Shown: positions 9,275 through 17,808 of the stretch, piece by piece
Numbering within the stretch: position 1 is the first letter of the stretch
Layout: every line of letters starts with the position of its first letter
Source of the DNA: Conservatibacter flavescens
GTDB lineage: Bacteria > Pseudomonadota > Gammaproteobacteria > Enterobacterales > Pasteurellaceae
Length of the DNA: 64,000 bases
NCBI RefSeq assembly: GCF_002795425.1
Contig: NZ_PHHA01000014.1
Coordinates: forward strand, 60,118 to 124,117
Reading direction: 5' to 3'
Notes under the pieces: model-generated
What the model was told of the DNA's origin: nothing
The model's database searches: none
The model's input: the letters and a program-made list of their open reading frames with translations, nothing else
Position numbers and translations under genes: made by a program

Positions 9275-11041
9275 ATGATAAAAAAACTGAAAGTATTTAA
9301 AATCAGCGCAATAGCGATGATGTTTAGTTTAAGCAGTATGACAGCCATTAGCGCACCAGTTGTTACCCAAACCGAAGCAGCAGCACAAGCTGCGGCACGT
9401 TATGATAGCTCAAAAGATATTTTCCACCCTGTTTTTGGGCAAAATGGTATGGTTGCGACAGAACAAGCCCTCGCCACTCAAGTGGGATTAGATATTCTTA
9501 AACAAGGTGGCAATGCGGTTGATGCGGCGGTTGCTGTCGGGTTTGCCCTTGCTGTTGTGCTACCTAATGCCGGCAATATCGGTGGTGGCGGTTTTATGGT
9601 GTTACATGATGGTAAAACCGGTGAAAATTTTGCGATTGATTTCCGTGAAGTTGCTCCACTCAAAGCAACACGTGATATGTATTTAGACCAAGATGGGAAT
9701 GTTATTAATGGAAAATCCTTATACACTCACTTAGCGGTCGGAGTACCAGGCACTGTTGCGGGCATGGAATACGCCCTCAAAAAATGGGGAACTTTACCCC
9801 TAGAACAAGTGGTACAACCTGCGATTAAACTCGCAGAGGAAGGTTTTAATGTTAGCGATGTACTTGGCAAAATGTTACAAGAAGAGAGAGAAAATTTAGC
9901 AAAATGGCAAAGTACAAAAGCGATTTTCTTTAAAGGAGATGCCCCCTTGTCCGCTGGGGATTTATTGGTACAAAAAGATTTAGCCAATTCCTTAAAACAA
10001 ATCGCACAACAAGGTGCAAAAGCCTTTTATGAGGGCGAAATAGCACAAAAAATTGTTGCCGAAATGGAAAAACATGGTGGATTAATCAGTCTTGAAGATA
10101 TGAAATCTTATCAAGCCGTTGAACGCCAACCCATTAAAGGCACTTATCGCGGTTATGAAATTGTTACTATGCCCCCTCCGAGTTCCGGTGGGATTCATTT
10201 AGTACAAATCTTAAACATGCTTGAACGCTACCCATTACAACAGTATGGCAGCAATAGCGCGAAAACCATTCATTATCTTGCAGAATCCATGAAATTGGCT
10301 TATGCCGATCGTTCGGAATATTTAGGCGATCCGGACTTTGTGAAAATTCCGGTTAAAGGATTGACCTCGAAGAAATATGCTGATGAACTCGCTCAAGGCA
10401 TTAAAGAAGAAGTCGCGAGAGCCGCTTCAGAGATTAAGCCTGGCAAACCTCAACCTTACGAAAGTGATCAAACCACCCATTATTCTATTATGGATAAAGA
10501 CGGCAATGCAGTGGCTGTTACCTATACGATTAATATGAATTTTGGTAGCGGCATCGTCGCAGATGGCACGGGAATTTTATTAAATAATGAAATGGATGAC
10601 TTCTCTGCTAAGCCAGGCGTGGCAAATGCTTTCGGTCTAGTGGGAGGAGAAGCTAATGCCGTAGAAGCCAAAAAACGTCCGCTCTCGTCAATGACGCCAA
10701 CATTGGTACTAAAAGATGAAAGACCATGGTTAGCTACAGGTAGTCCAGGTGGATCAAGAATTATCACTACCGTACTACAAAGTATCCTCAACATTGTGGA
10801 TCATCAAATGAACCCTGCGGAAGCCATTGTTACGCCACGTGTTCACCATCAGTGGCTACCCGATGAACTTCGCATTGAAGAAGGATTAAGCCCTGACACC
10901 TTAGAACTGCTAAAAAACAAAGGGCATAAAATCTCAGAAAAAGCCGCTATGGGGCGGGTGCAAATCATCTTATCAGAAAAAGATGGTTTCTACGGCTACT
11001 CAGATCCTCGCAACCCAGATGGAAAAACCTTAGGGTTTTAA
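9275..11041 (+). CDS. ggt: gamma-glutamyltransferase (glutathione hydrolase), periplasmic
   Basis: This enzyme cleaves the gamma-glutamyl bond of glutathione in the periplasm. I start it at ATG 9275, which has GAGGAG 8 bases upstream and gives a signal peptide (MIKKLKVFKISAIAMMFSL to ISAP); the frame is open for 27 further codons that look non-coding. The precursor cleaves itself before the catalytic threonine, seen here as DQTTHYSIMDKDGNAVAVTY. The C-terminal GSPGGSRIITTVLQ shapes the active site. Length after the start choice is 588 residues. Confidence 0.95.
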   Translation: MIKKLKVFKISAIAMMFSLSSMTAISAPVVTQTEAAAQAAARYDSSKDIFHPVFGQNGMVATEQALATQVGLDILKQGGNAVDAAVAVGFALAVVLPNAGNIGGGGFMVLHDGKTGENFAIDFREVAPLKATRDMYLDQDGNVINGKSLYTHLAVGVPGTVAGMEYALKKWGTLPLEQVVQPAIKLAEEGFNVSDVLGKMLQEERENLAKWQSTKAIFFKGDAPLSAGDLLVQKDLANSLKQIAQQGAKAFYEGEIAQKIVAEMEKHGGLISLEDMKSYQAVERQPIKGTYRGYEIVTMPPPSSGGIHLVQILNMLERYPLQQYGSNSAKTIHYLAESMKLAYADRSEYLGDPDFVKIPVKGLTSKKYADELAQGIKEEVARAASEIKPGKPQPYESDQTTHYSIMDKDGNAVAVTYTINMNFGSGIVADGTGILLNNEMDDFSAKPGVANAFGLVGGEANAVEAKKRPLSSMTPTLVLKDERPWLATGSPGGSRIITTVLQSILNIVDHQMNPAEAIVTPRVHHQWLPDELRIEEGLSPDTLELLKNKGHKISEKAAMGRVQIILSEKDGFYGYSDPRNPDGKTLGF

Positions 11042-11047
11042 TTCAAG

Positions 11048-11077
11048 ACAGGGCGGTCAATGACCGCCCTGTTATTT
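11048..11077 (+). terminator. rho-independent terminator of ggt
   Basis: ACAGGGCGGTCA (11048-11059) and TGACCGCCCTGT (11061-11072) form a perfect GC-rich 12-bp stem followed by TATTT. It follows the ggt stop by 6 bp and lies before the convergent lysA end (11085), so it may also stop lysA transcripts. Confidence 0.9.
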
Positions 11078-11084
11078 CGCATCG

Positions 11085-12332
11085 TTATGGCAAGACACTT
11101 TCCAATTGCCACAGCTCGTCTAAATTTTGACGACGACGGATCAAATGCGCTTTATCATCATCAACCATCACTTCTGCTGTCAACGGACGTGAGTTATAAT
11201 TTGACGACATACTTGCCCCATAAGCCCCTGCTGAGCGCTGAGCAAGCAAATCCCCTTGCGCAATAGCCAACGTGCGTTGTTTCCCAAGAAAATCCGAGCT
11301 TTCACAAATAGGGCCAACCACATTATATACCTGAGGTTCACGCGTTAAATTACGATCAACTTCAATAATATTCATATACGCTTCATATAAAGCAGGACGA
11401 ATCATATCATTCATACCCGCATCAACAATTGCAAAATGAATATCACCATTGCGCTTCAAATACTCAACCTTAGTCACTAAAATCCCCGCATTTGCAGTAA
11501 TCGCTCGTCCAGGTTCAAGGATAATTTCTAATGGATAATCCTTCAATTTATCCAACAATGCTTTAGCATATTCTGTAGGGTGTGGTGGTGTTTCATCACG
11601 ATAAGTTACCCCCAAACCGCCACCAAGATCCAAATGTTCTAATTCTATACCATCGGCCTTTAATTGCTCCATCAATACAATTACACGATCGGTTGCATCT
11701 AAAAACGGTTGTAGTTCTGTAAGCTGTGAACCAATATGACAATCCATACCAGTAATTTTAATATGCGCTAATTGCGCGGCTCGACGATACACTTCACGGG
11801 CTTGCTCCACACTCACACCAAATTTATTTTCTTTTAACCCAGTCGAAATATAAGGGTGAGTATGTGCATCAACATCTGGATTTACGCGCAAGGAAATAGG
11901 CGCTACTTTGCCTAATTTCCCAGCCACTTGATTAATACGCTCTAATTCAGCTTCTGATTCAACATTAAAGCAACGAATCCCCACTTCCAACGCACGGGCA
12001 ATTTCTGCTTCCGTTTTCGCCACACCAGAAAAAATCACTTTGCTCGCATCCCCTCCGGCAGCTAATACACGTTCTAGCTCCCCCTGTGACACGATATCAA
12101 ACCCTGATCCTAACTTCGCCATGACATTTAAAATCGCAATATTTGGATTGGATTTCACTGCAAAGCAAATTAAATGAGGGTGATGACCAAACGCTTTATC
12201 AAACGCATGCCAATGGCGTTCTAAAGTAGCTCGAGAATAAATATAAAGTGGTGTACCGAATTGTTCAGCAATGTGTTTAACTGGTACTTGTTCTGCCATT
12301 AACTGATTTTGTTGATAATGAAAAAAATCCAT
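11085..12332 (-). CDS. lysA: diaminopimelate decarboxylase
   Basis: LysA carries out the last step of lysine synthesis, decarboxylating meso-diaminopimelate with PLP. The start at 12332 (MDFFHYQQNQLMAEQ) gives 415 residues and has AGGAC upstream; 23 extra open codons beyond it overlap lptM and are not conserved. The PLP lysine is in ICFAVKSNPN; further fold marks are GSGFDIVSQGE, HLDLGGGLGVTY, EPGRAI and GPICESSDFL. It follows lptM by 13 bp, so the two are co-transcribed. Confidence 0.97.
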   Translation of the reverse strand: MDFFHYQQNQLMAEQVPVKHIAEQFGTPLYIYSRATLERHWHAFDKAFGHHPHLICFAVKSNPNIAILNVMAKLGSGFDIVSQGELERVLAAGGDASKVIFSGVAKTEAEIARALEVGIRCFNVESEAELERINQVAGKLGKVAPISLRVNPDVDAHTHPYISTGLKENKFGVSVEQAREVYRRAAQLAHIKITGMDCHIGSQLTELQPFLDATDRVIVLMEQLKADGIELEHLDLGGGLGVTYRDETPPHPTEYAKALLDKLKDYPLEIILEPGRAITANAGILVTKVEYLKRNGDIHFAIVDAGMNDMIRPALYEAYMNIIEVDRNLTREPQVYNVVGPICESSDFLGKQRTLAIAQGDLLAQRSAGAYGASMSSNYNSRPLTAEVMVDDDKAHLIRRRQNLDELWQLESVLP

Positions 12333-12345
12333 GAAACCGTCCTGC

Positions 12346-12462
12346 TTAATTAACCTTTTGTTCTTCTTTTTCTGGAAAATATAAAGGGCCTTTGACACCA
12401 CAAGCTGAGATTCCGCTCACTAATACGCTAAGCAATAAAAGTGCGGTAAGTTTTTTTAACAT
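12346..12462 (-). CDS. lptM: LptM (YifL) small lipoprotein
   Basis: A 38-residue lipoprotein precursor read directly from the sequence: a signal peptide with the lipobox GISAC (Cys21), then GVKGPLYFPEKEEQKVN. The CGVKGPLYFP block is the hallmark of LptM/YifL, which binds the outer-membrane LPS translocon LptDE and helps its disulfide maturation. In E. coli it sits upstream of dapF and divergent from cyaY; here it precedes lysA but is still divergent from cyaY. A USS (12439-12447) lies inside the signal-peptide codons. Confidence 0.92.
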   Translation of the reverse strand: MLKKLTALLLLSVLVSGISACGVKGPLYFPEKEEQKVN

Positions 12463-12613
12463 AATTGTTTGCTCATTATAGTTTGTTGATCTTGGTTTAT
12501 TTTTACCACTAATTTTCCTTTTTGGCTATCATAATTTTTACTGCATAAGCGCCCAAAAATGACTATAATCTCTTAATCATCTTTTTAATCACTTTGGATA
12601 ATGGGAAGCACAA

Positions 12614-12925
12614 ATGAATTTAGCAGAATTTCATAAAAACATTGAACAAGTATGGGCTTATGTAGAAGAACAACTCGAAGAGCAAGACTGTGATGTAGAC
12701 TGCGACACTCAAGGTGCGGTGTTCTCGATTACCTTTAATGATCGTAGCCAAATTATCATTAATAAACAAGAACCTATGTTAGAAATGTGGTTAGCCAGCC
12801 GTTTAGGTGGATTACATTTTGCGTATAAAAACGGTGAGTGGATAAATAGCAATCAAGAAAGCTTTTGGCAATGTTTAACCGACGCCTGTGCAGCGCACGG
12901 TGAAACTGTAGACTTCAAGCGCTAG
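12614..12925 (+). CDS. cyaY: frataxin-like iron-binding protein CyaY
   Basis: The 103 residues match bacterial frataxin, a regulator of iron-sulfur cluster assembly that binds the cysteine desulfurase IscS. The acidic first helix (EEQLEEQDCDVDCD) is the iron-binding ridge; ITFNDRSQIIINKQEP and MWLASRLGGLHF form the conserved beta sheet. It is 10 bp upstream of pldA on the same strand and divergent from lptM. Confidence 0.95.
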   Translation: MNLAEFHKNIEQVWAYVEEQLEEQDCDVDCDTQGAVFSITFNDRSQIIINKQEPMLEMWLASRLGGLHFAYKNGEWINSNQESFWQCLTDACAAHGETVDFKR

Positions 12926-12935
12926 AGGCTCCAAG

Positions 12936-13799
12936 ATGAATAAACGGATTAAGTCTTTAGTTTGCTTGTCTTTTTTAGCGACATTCTGTACATCTGTACA
13001 AGCAAACAATACGAATACCTTTGAATTTCCTTATAAAAGCAAAACTGAAGCACTACTCGCGCCTCGTTCTGATAACTTTATCGGCGTGATGGCATATGAT
13101 CAAAATTATCTCATGCAAACTTGGTCCAATGGCAATTATTATGACAGCGACAACATGAGACATGAGGAAGTAAAATTTCAGATAAGCCTTGCCTTACCCA
13201 TTTGGCGAGGCATTTTAGGAAATAATTCTGTATTAGCCGGTTCTTACACACAACAATCTTGGTTCCAATTGACCAATACAGGTGAGTCTTCACCTTTTCG
13301 TGAAAGTAACTATGAACCTCAATTATTTCTCGCGTGGGCGACCAAATACCCCTTACCATTTGGCTGGACACTCAATGATATAGAAACGGGTTTTAATCAC
13401 CAATCTAATGGAAAAGGCGAACGTGAGTTAAAATCGCGCAGCTGGAATAGATTATATGCAAGAGCCTCAGCGAGCAAAGGAAATTGGATTGTCGAACTTA
13501 AACCATGGTGGCGTATTCCAGAAAAAGCAGAAAAAGACGACAATCCTGATATCACAAAATATCGCAGTTACTTTGATTTAACGGTGGGTTATCGTTTGGA
13601 TAAACATCAATTCAAACTCACCGGTCATTATCACCCTCGCCATCATAAAGGGGGCATAGAAGCGACCTACAGCTATCCAATCACTAAATATATTCGCTTT
13701 TATGCGCAATATTACGGTGGCTATGGTGAATCTATGATTGACTACAATCGTAATATTCAACGTATTGGCATTGGTATTTCTCTGAATAATGTCTTTTAA
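12936..13799 (+). CDS. pldA: outer membrane phospholipase A
   Basis: PldA is a calcium-dependent 12-strand beta-barrel phospholipase A1/A2 of the outer membrane. Seen: a signal peptide ending at VQAN (about residue 24), the catalytic His and Ser in NHQSNGKGE, the supporting Asn in SWNRLYAR, and a C-terminal aromatic residue (Phe287) typical of outer membrane barrels. At 287 residues it matches the family. It overlaps recQ by 11 bp; pldA-recQ adjacency is also seen in E. coli. Confidence 0.95.
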   Translation: MNKRIKSLVCLSFLATFCTSVQANNTNTFEFPYKSKTEALLAPRSDNFIGVMAYDQNYLMQTWSNGNYYDSDNMRHEEVKFQISLALPIWRGILGNNSVLAGSYTQQSWFQLTNTGESSPFRESNYEPQLFLAWATKYPLPFGWTLNDIETGFNHQSNGKGERELKSRSWNRLYARASASKGNWIVELKPWWRIPEKAEKDDNPDITKYRSYFDLTVGYRLDKHQFKLTGHYHPRHHKGGIEATYSYPITKYIRFYAQYYGGYGESMIDYNRNIQRIGIGISLNNVF

Positions 13800-15648
13800 T
13801 TCCTCTTCTTTTACGGAACAAACTACAGAAAGTGCGGTACAAAATACAAAAACTTTATCAAAAGCTACCGCACTTCATGTACTACATGCTATTTTCGGCT
13901 ATCAGAGTTTCCGTCAGGGACAAGAAGACATTATTGAAGCGGTTCTTGATGGACAAGATAGCCTGGTTATCATGGCAACGGGTAATGGTAAATCCTTATG
14001 CTACCAAATCCCCGCCCTGTGCTTTCCAGGCCTAACCTTAGTCATCTCTCCCTTAATTTCTTTAATGCAAGATCAAGTAGACCAACTACTTGCCAATGGC
14101 ATTGAAGCTGGGTTTCTGAATTCCACACAAAGTTATGAACAGCAACAACAGGTGCAAAATAAAGCCATTTCCGGGCAGCTAAAATTGCTTTATCTTTCTC
14201 CTGAAAAAGTAATGACCCACAGTTTTTTTCACTTTATCTCTCAATGCCAAGTCAGTTTTATTGCCATTGACGAGGCCCATTGTGTCTCCCAGTGGGGGCA
14301 TGATTTCCGCCCTGAATACAGTCAGTTAGGCGGATTGAAAAGCTGTTTTCCAAATGCGCCTATTATGGCTCTAACCGCAACAGCGGATCAGGCAACTCGA
14401 CTAGACATTTTACACCATCTACAACTCCATGAACCTTATCTCTATATCGGCAGCTTTGATCGTCCGAATATACGATATACCTTAATAGAAAAATATAAAG
14501 CAATGGATCAAATCTGTCGCTTTGTATTAGATCAAAAGGGCAAAAGTGGTATTGTGTATTGTAATAGTCGAAAAAAAGTCGAACAAATTACCGAGAATTT
14601 GCGGCAAAAAGGCATTGCTGCCGCAGCATATCATGCTGGTATGGAAAACAGCCTACGTGAAAAAGTTCAACGTGCTTTTTTACATGATAACGTACAAGTT
14701 GTCGTCGCAACGATCGCCTTTGGAATGGGAATTAATAAATCCAACGTCCGTTTTGTTGCTCACTTCGATCTTCCTCGAAGTATCGAATCCTATTACCAAG
14801 AAACCGGACGGGCCGGACGCGACGATCTCCCTGCTGAAGCCGTGTTATTCTACGATCCAACAGATTACGCTTGGCTACAAAAAATACTATTAGAAAAGCC
14901 CGAATCTCAACAGCGAGATATCGAGCAACACAAATTGCAAGCGATGGGAGCATTTGCTGAGGCACAAACCTGTCGTCGTTTAGTTTTGCTTAATTATTTC
15001 GGCGAACATCGGCAAAATGCCTGTAAAAACTGTGATATTTGCCTTGATCCACCGAAAAAATATGATGGATTAATCGATGCGCAAAAAGTATTATCAACCA
15101 TTTATCGGCTAGGACAGCGCTTTGGGATATATCATGTTATTGCCGTCCTACGTGGTTTGCAAAATCAAAAGCTGAAAGAATATGGGCATGACCAACTCAG
15201 TGTGTTTGGTATCGGTAAAGGCTATTCTCAAGAATATTGGCTATCTGTCATCCGGCAATTAATACATTTGGGCTTAATTCATCAAAATATTGCAAGCCAT
15301 TCCGCACTGCAATTAGCCGGCAATGCACGAGAAGTCTTACGAGGCGAAATACCACTAGAACTCGCTACTCCTCGAATTTCCTTAAAAATATCTTCTGCTT
15401 TGGTCAAACAAAGTGCGGTCAATTTTGACAAAGATTTATTCGCTCGCTTGCGCTTCTTACGTAAACAAATTGCTGAACGTGAGAATATTCCACCATTTGT
15501 GGTATTTAGCGATGCGACCTTACAAGAAATGAGCCAATATATGCCAGTAACAGATAGAGAAATGTTACAAATTAATGGAATCGGGGCGAGGAAGCTTGAA
15601 CGCTTCGCTCGACAATTTATCCCGATCATTCAAGAATATAAGAGATAA
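13789..15648 (+). CDS. recQ: ATP-dependent DNA helicase RecQ
   Basis: RecQ is a 3'-5' helicase of recombinational repair. In order: Walker A MATGNGKSL, DEAH box (IAIDEAHCVSQWGHDFRPEY), helicase C domain with ETGRAGRDDLPAE, a zinc motif (CRRLVLLNYF then CKNCDIC), a winged helix, and a C-terminal HRDC domain (about 540-619). The ATG overlaps the pldA stop. The first 30 or so codons are poorly conserved and partly encoded by an inverted USS pair (13830-13838 and 13867-13875); a third USS is at 15411-15419. Confidence 0.97.
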   Translation: MSFNSSSFTEQTTESAVQNTKTLSKATALHVLHAIFGYQSFRQGQEDIIEAVLDGQDSLVIMATGNGKSLCYQIPALCFPGLTLVISPLISLMQDQVDQLLANGIEAGFLNSTQSYEQQQQVQNKAISGQLKLLYLSPEKVMTHSFFHFISQCQVSFIAIDEAHCVSQWGHDFRPEYSQLGGLKSCFPNAPIMALTATADQATRLDILHHLQLHEPYLYIGSFDRPNIRYTLIEKYKAMDQICRFVLDQKGKSGIVYCNSRKKVEQITENLRQKGIAAAAYHAGMENSLREKVQRAFLHDNVQVVVATIAFGMGINKSNVRFVAHFDLPRSIESYYQETGRAGRDDLPAEAVLFYDPTDYAWLQKILLEKPESQQRDIEQHKLQAMGAFAEAQTCRRLVLLNYFGEHRQNACKNCDICLDPPKKYDGLIDAQKVLSTIYRLGQRFGIYHVIAVLRGLQNQKLKEYGHDQLSVFGIGKGYSQEYWLSVIRQLIHLGLIHQNIASHSALQLAGNAREVLRGEIPLELATPRISLKISSALVKQSAVNFDKDLFARLRFLRKQIAERENIPPFVVFSDATLQEMSQYMPVTDREMLQINGIGARKLERFARQFIPIIQEYKR

Positions 15649-15661
15649 ATCCCTCAATCAA

Positions 15662-15689
15662 TATACCGCTAATAACGATTAGCGGTATA
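15662..15689. terminator. bidirectional terminator between recQ and the b561 gene
   Basis: TATACCGCTAAT (15662-15673) and ATTAGCGGTATA (15678-15689) form a perfect 12-bp stem with an AACG loop between two convergent genes. T/A-rich sequence flanks both sides. Confidence 0.85.
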
Positions 15690-15695
15690 CTATAA

Positions 15696-16217
15696 TTAAC
15701 GTTTTCCAGCCATACGATTTAATACTTTATCGCCTTTTATTTGATGCACAATCGCCATCACAATATGCCCGGCTACCAATATAAATAATATCCAACCAAG
15801 CAAGCTATGCCATTGACTTCCCAGCGCGACCATCCAATCAATTCGCGTTTCAGCGCCTTTCATCACTTCAACACCAAAAACTTCTAAGCTACCACGCGCA
15901 CCACCATATTGGCGAATCAATGCAACCGTTGGAATAATAAGCATCAATAAATACAACACAAAGTGTCCCAGTGATACCAAAATATTTGCGGCTGGCGGGC
16001 GACGATGGCGATTCAGTAGCGCCCAAATAGCACGAATAATAATCAATACCCACAAGATTGTGCCAACTGACTTATGAGAGTTACGCAATAATTTGGAATA
16101 ATCATCATTGAGTGTTCCAGCTATTGCCGTAAATAAAATATACGCAAAAGCAATCGCCATTAACCAATGTAACACACGACTAATCGTGCCATAATATTGT
16201 CGATTATCTGAATGCAT
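15696..16217 (-). CDS. cytochrome b561 family protein
   Basis: A 173-residue integral membrane protein with four hydrophobic helices and the CybB-like b561 pattern: VLHWLMAIAFAYILF near the N-terminus, NSHKSVGTILWVLIIIRAIW, a central helix, and WHSLLGWILFILVAGHIVMA near the end. The histidines in these helices are expected heme ligands. Such proteins pass electrons between quinol and acceptors, in some cases superoxide. ATG 16217 with AGGAG upstream is the likely start. It stands alone, downstream of the dms operon and its terminator. Confidence 0.85.
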   Translation of the reverse strand: MHSDNRQYYGTISRVLHWLMAIAFAYILFTAIAGTLNDDYSKLLRNSHKSVGTILWVLIIIRAIWALLNRHRRPPAANILVSLGHFVLYLLMLIIPTVALIRQYGGARGSLEVFGVEVMKGAETRIDWMVALGSQWHSLLGWILFILVAGHIVMAIVHQIKGDKVLNRMAGKR

Positions 16218-16330
16218 CAAGTTCTCCTAATGTAATAACAAAAATACCGTCTTTTTAATTCAATTTGACTATAGAATAAATGTTATACAAATTATAAAGA
16301 AATTTTGCAAGAAATGTTAATTTTTTGTTT

Positions 16331-16362
16331 AAAAAATTAGGCAAGGTCACTCCGACCTTGCC
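16331..16362 (-). terminator. terminator of the dmsABC operon
   Basis: GGCAAGGTC (16340-16348) and GACCTTGCC (16354-16362) form a 9-bp stem with a five-base loop. On the minus strand it is followed by TAATTTTTT. It lies 22 bp beyond the dmsC stop. Confidence 0.88.
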
Positions 16363-16384
16363 CAAATCTCAACTATAAATAGGT

Positions 16385-17179
16385 TTAAAATGCTGTTCCG
16401 ACCGTCATATACATGCTGTAGAAAAGGGTTCTACCTATCATTTCGGCAAAAATAATCACGGCAGCCCCCGCATATTGACTGACTTGAACTGTTCGGCAAA
16501 GGAACCAAATCCCCATCGCAATTAAACACAAGCGCACCACATTGAGCAGCGCAAAATCAGGTACTAAATTGACCGCACTTTGTACAGAAGAGTGAATTGT
16601 CAGTAAATTAAAACCTTGATAAATCACGATAATAGCAATCAGAAACAGCCCAAACATCACGGCACGTTTCACCCAAGTGGCTTGCAGGAATAAGGCATAA
16701 CCTAAGGCACCGCCTGCGGTCAGCACGGTTAAATAAAACGCCCAAGGAGTAAACGCATTATTCCAAGTGGGGACAGTGCTGATTTGGTATAAATTCGCCA
16801 TCATCACCATAAATACCACACCTAAAAGTGCGGTTAAAATCAACCAAGTTTTGCTTAACGCTTGCGGCATTTTGCCTAACACCGACAGCAACCAATACAA
16901 TCCGGCGGCGGCAAAGAATACCGCACCACTGGCAATTTCATTACTCAGTGGTGATTCCCCTACTCGATTCAAGGAATTAAACGCTCGTAGCGGTGAGCCT
17001 AAGTGCATAATAGAGGCAACAAAACCGATACCAAGCAACACGAGCAACACAAACAATTTGTTATTTTGCTTTTCCGTTTTGCCTTGCACGGCAGCTACCG
17101 TCATTACTAAAAATGCCCCCACTACGGTTTGTGCAAGCACGGTGAAAATAATTAAGGGTAATTCATGTAATCCGTTCAT
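16385..17179 (-). CDS. dmsC: anaerobic DMSO reductase, membrane anchor subunit C
   Basis: DmsC holds the DmsAB dimer on the membrane and oxidises menaquinol. The 264 residues are mostly hydrophobic with about eight membrane helices, starting MNGLHELPLIIFTVLAQTVV. LHELPLIIFT and the MHLGSPLRAFNSL loop are typical of DmsC. It begins 1 bp after the dmsB stop. Two USS lie inside it (16572-16580 and 16826-16834). Confidence 0.94.
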   Translation of the reverse strand: MNGLHELPLIIFTVLAQTVVGAFLVMTVAAVQGKTEKQNNKLFVLLVLLGIGFVASIMHLGSPLRAFNSLNRVGESPLSNEIASGAVFFAAAGLYWLLSVLGKMPQALSKTWLILTALLGVVFMVMMANLYQISTVPTWNNAFTPWAFYLTVLTAGGALGYALFLQATWVKRAVMFGLFLIAIIVIYQGFNLLTIHSSVQSAVNLVPDFALLNVVRLCLIAMGIWFLCRTVQVSQYAGAAVIIFAEMIGRTLFYSMYMTVGTAF

Positions 17180-17180
17180 G

Positions 17181-17798
17181 TTACACCTCTCTTGGATTGG
17201 CTAAGAAACCGCTTTGGTCGCCTGCCGGTTTGCTGTTTTTATTCGGATTGATCACCAAATTCGGTTTGGTATAACTCGGATCCGGTAATGGAGCGATTGC
17301 AGCAAGATCACCGTATTTCGCACGCAATTCACTGATTGGAGCAAAATCCAACGCTCGCAACGGACAAGATTCCACACAAATTGGTTTTTGCCCGGCTTTC
17401 ACACGGGAATAACAGCCGTCACATTTGGTCATTCGTCCTTTTTGCGCATCATATTGCGGTGCATCATACGGACAGGCCATACTGCAATAACGGCAACCGA
17501 TACAAAGCCCGTCATCCACCATCACAAAGCCATCTTCATTTTTATGCATTGCACCTGTCGGGCAAACCTTCGTACAAGCCGGATCGTCACAGTGGTTACA
17601 GGAGATAGACGTATAATAAGCAAACACATTTTGCTCCCAACAGCCATTCGGCTGTTGCAACCAATCGCCTCCTACATATTCATAAATACGGCGGAAATTC
17701 ACCTCTGTCCCTAAATCTTTGTAATCTTTACACGCTAATTCGCAGGTTTTACACCCTGTGCAGCGGCTTGAATCAAAATAAAAACCATATTGTTCCAT
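17181..17798 (-). CDS. dmsB: anaerobic DMSO reductase, iron-sulfur subunit B
   Basis: DmsB carries four [4Fe-4S] clusters that move electrons from DmsC to the molybdopterin subunit. Four cysteine groups are visible in its 205 residues: CTGCKTCELACKDYKD, CNHCDDPACTKVCP, CIGCRYCSMACPYDAPQ and a final group with CDGCYSRV and CVESCPLRALDF. It lies between dmsA (10 bp upstream) and dmsC in the canonical order. Confidence 0.96.
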   Translation of the reverse strand: MEQYGFYFDSSRCTGCKTCELACKDYKDLGTEVNFRRIYEYVGGDWLQQPNGCWEQNVFAYYTSISCNHCDDPACTKVCPTGAMHKNEDGFVMVDDGLCIGCRYCSMACPYDAPQYDAQKGRMTKCDGCYSRVKAGQKPICVESCPLRALDFAPISELRAKYGDLAAIAPLPDPSYTKPNLVINPNKNSKPAGDQSGFLANPREV

Positions 17799-17808
17799 GA
17801 GTTACTCC

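Noticed and set aside
12333..12401. N-terminal extension of LysA
   Set aside because: These codons overlap the lptM gene in another frame; the conserved start with its own ribosome-binding site is at 12332.
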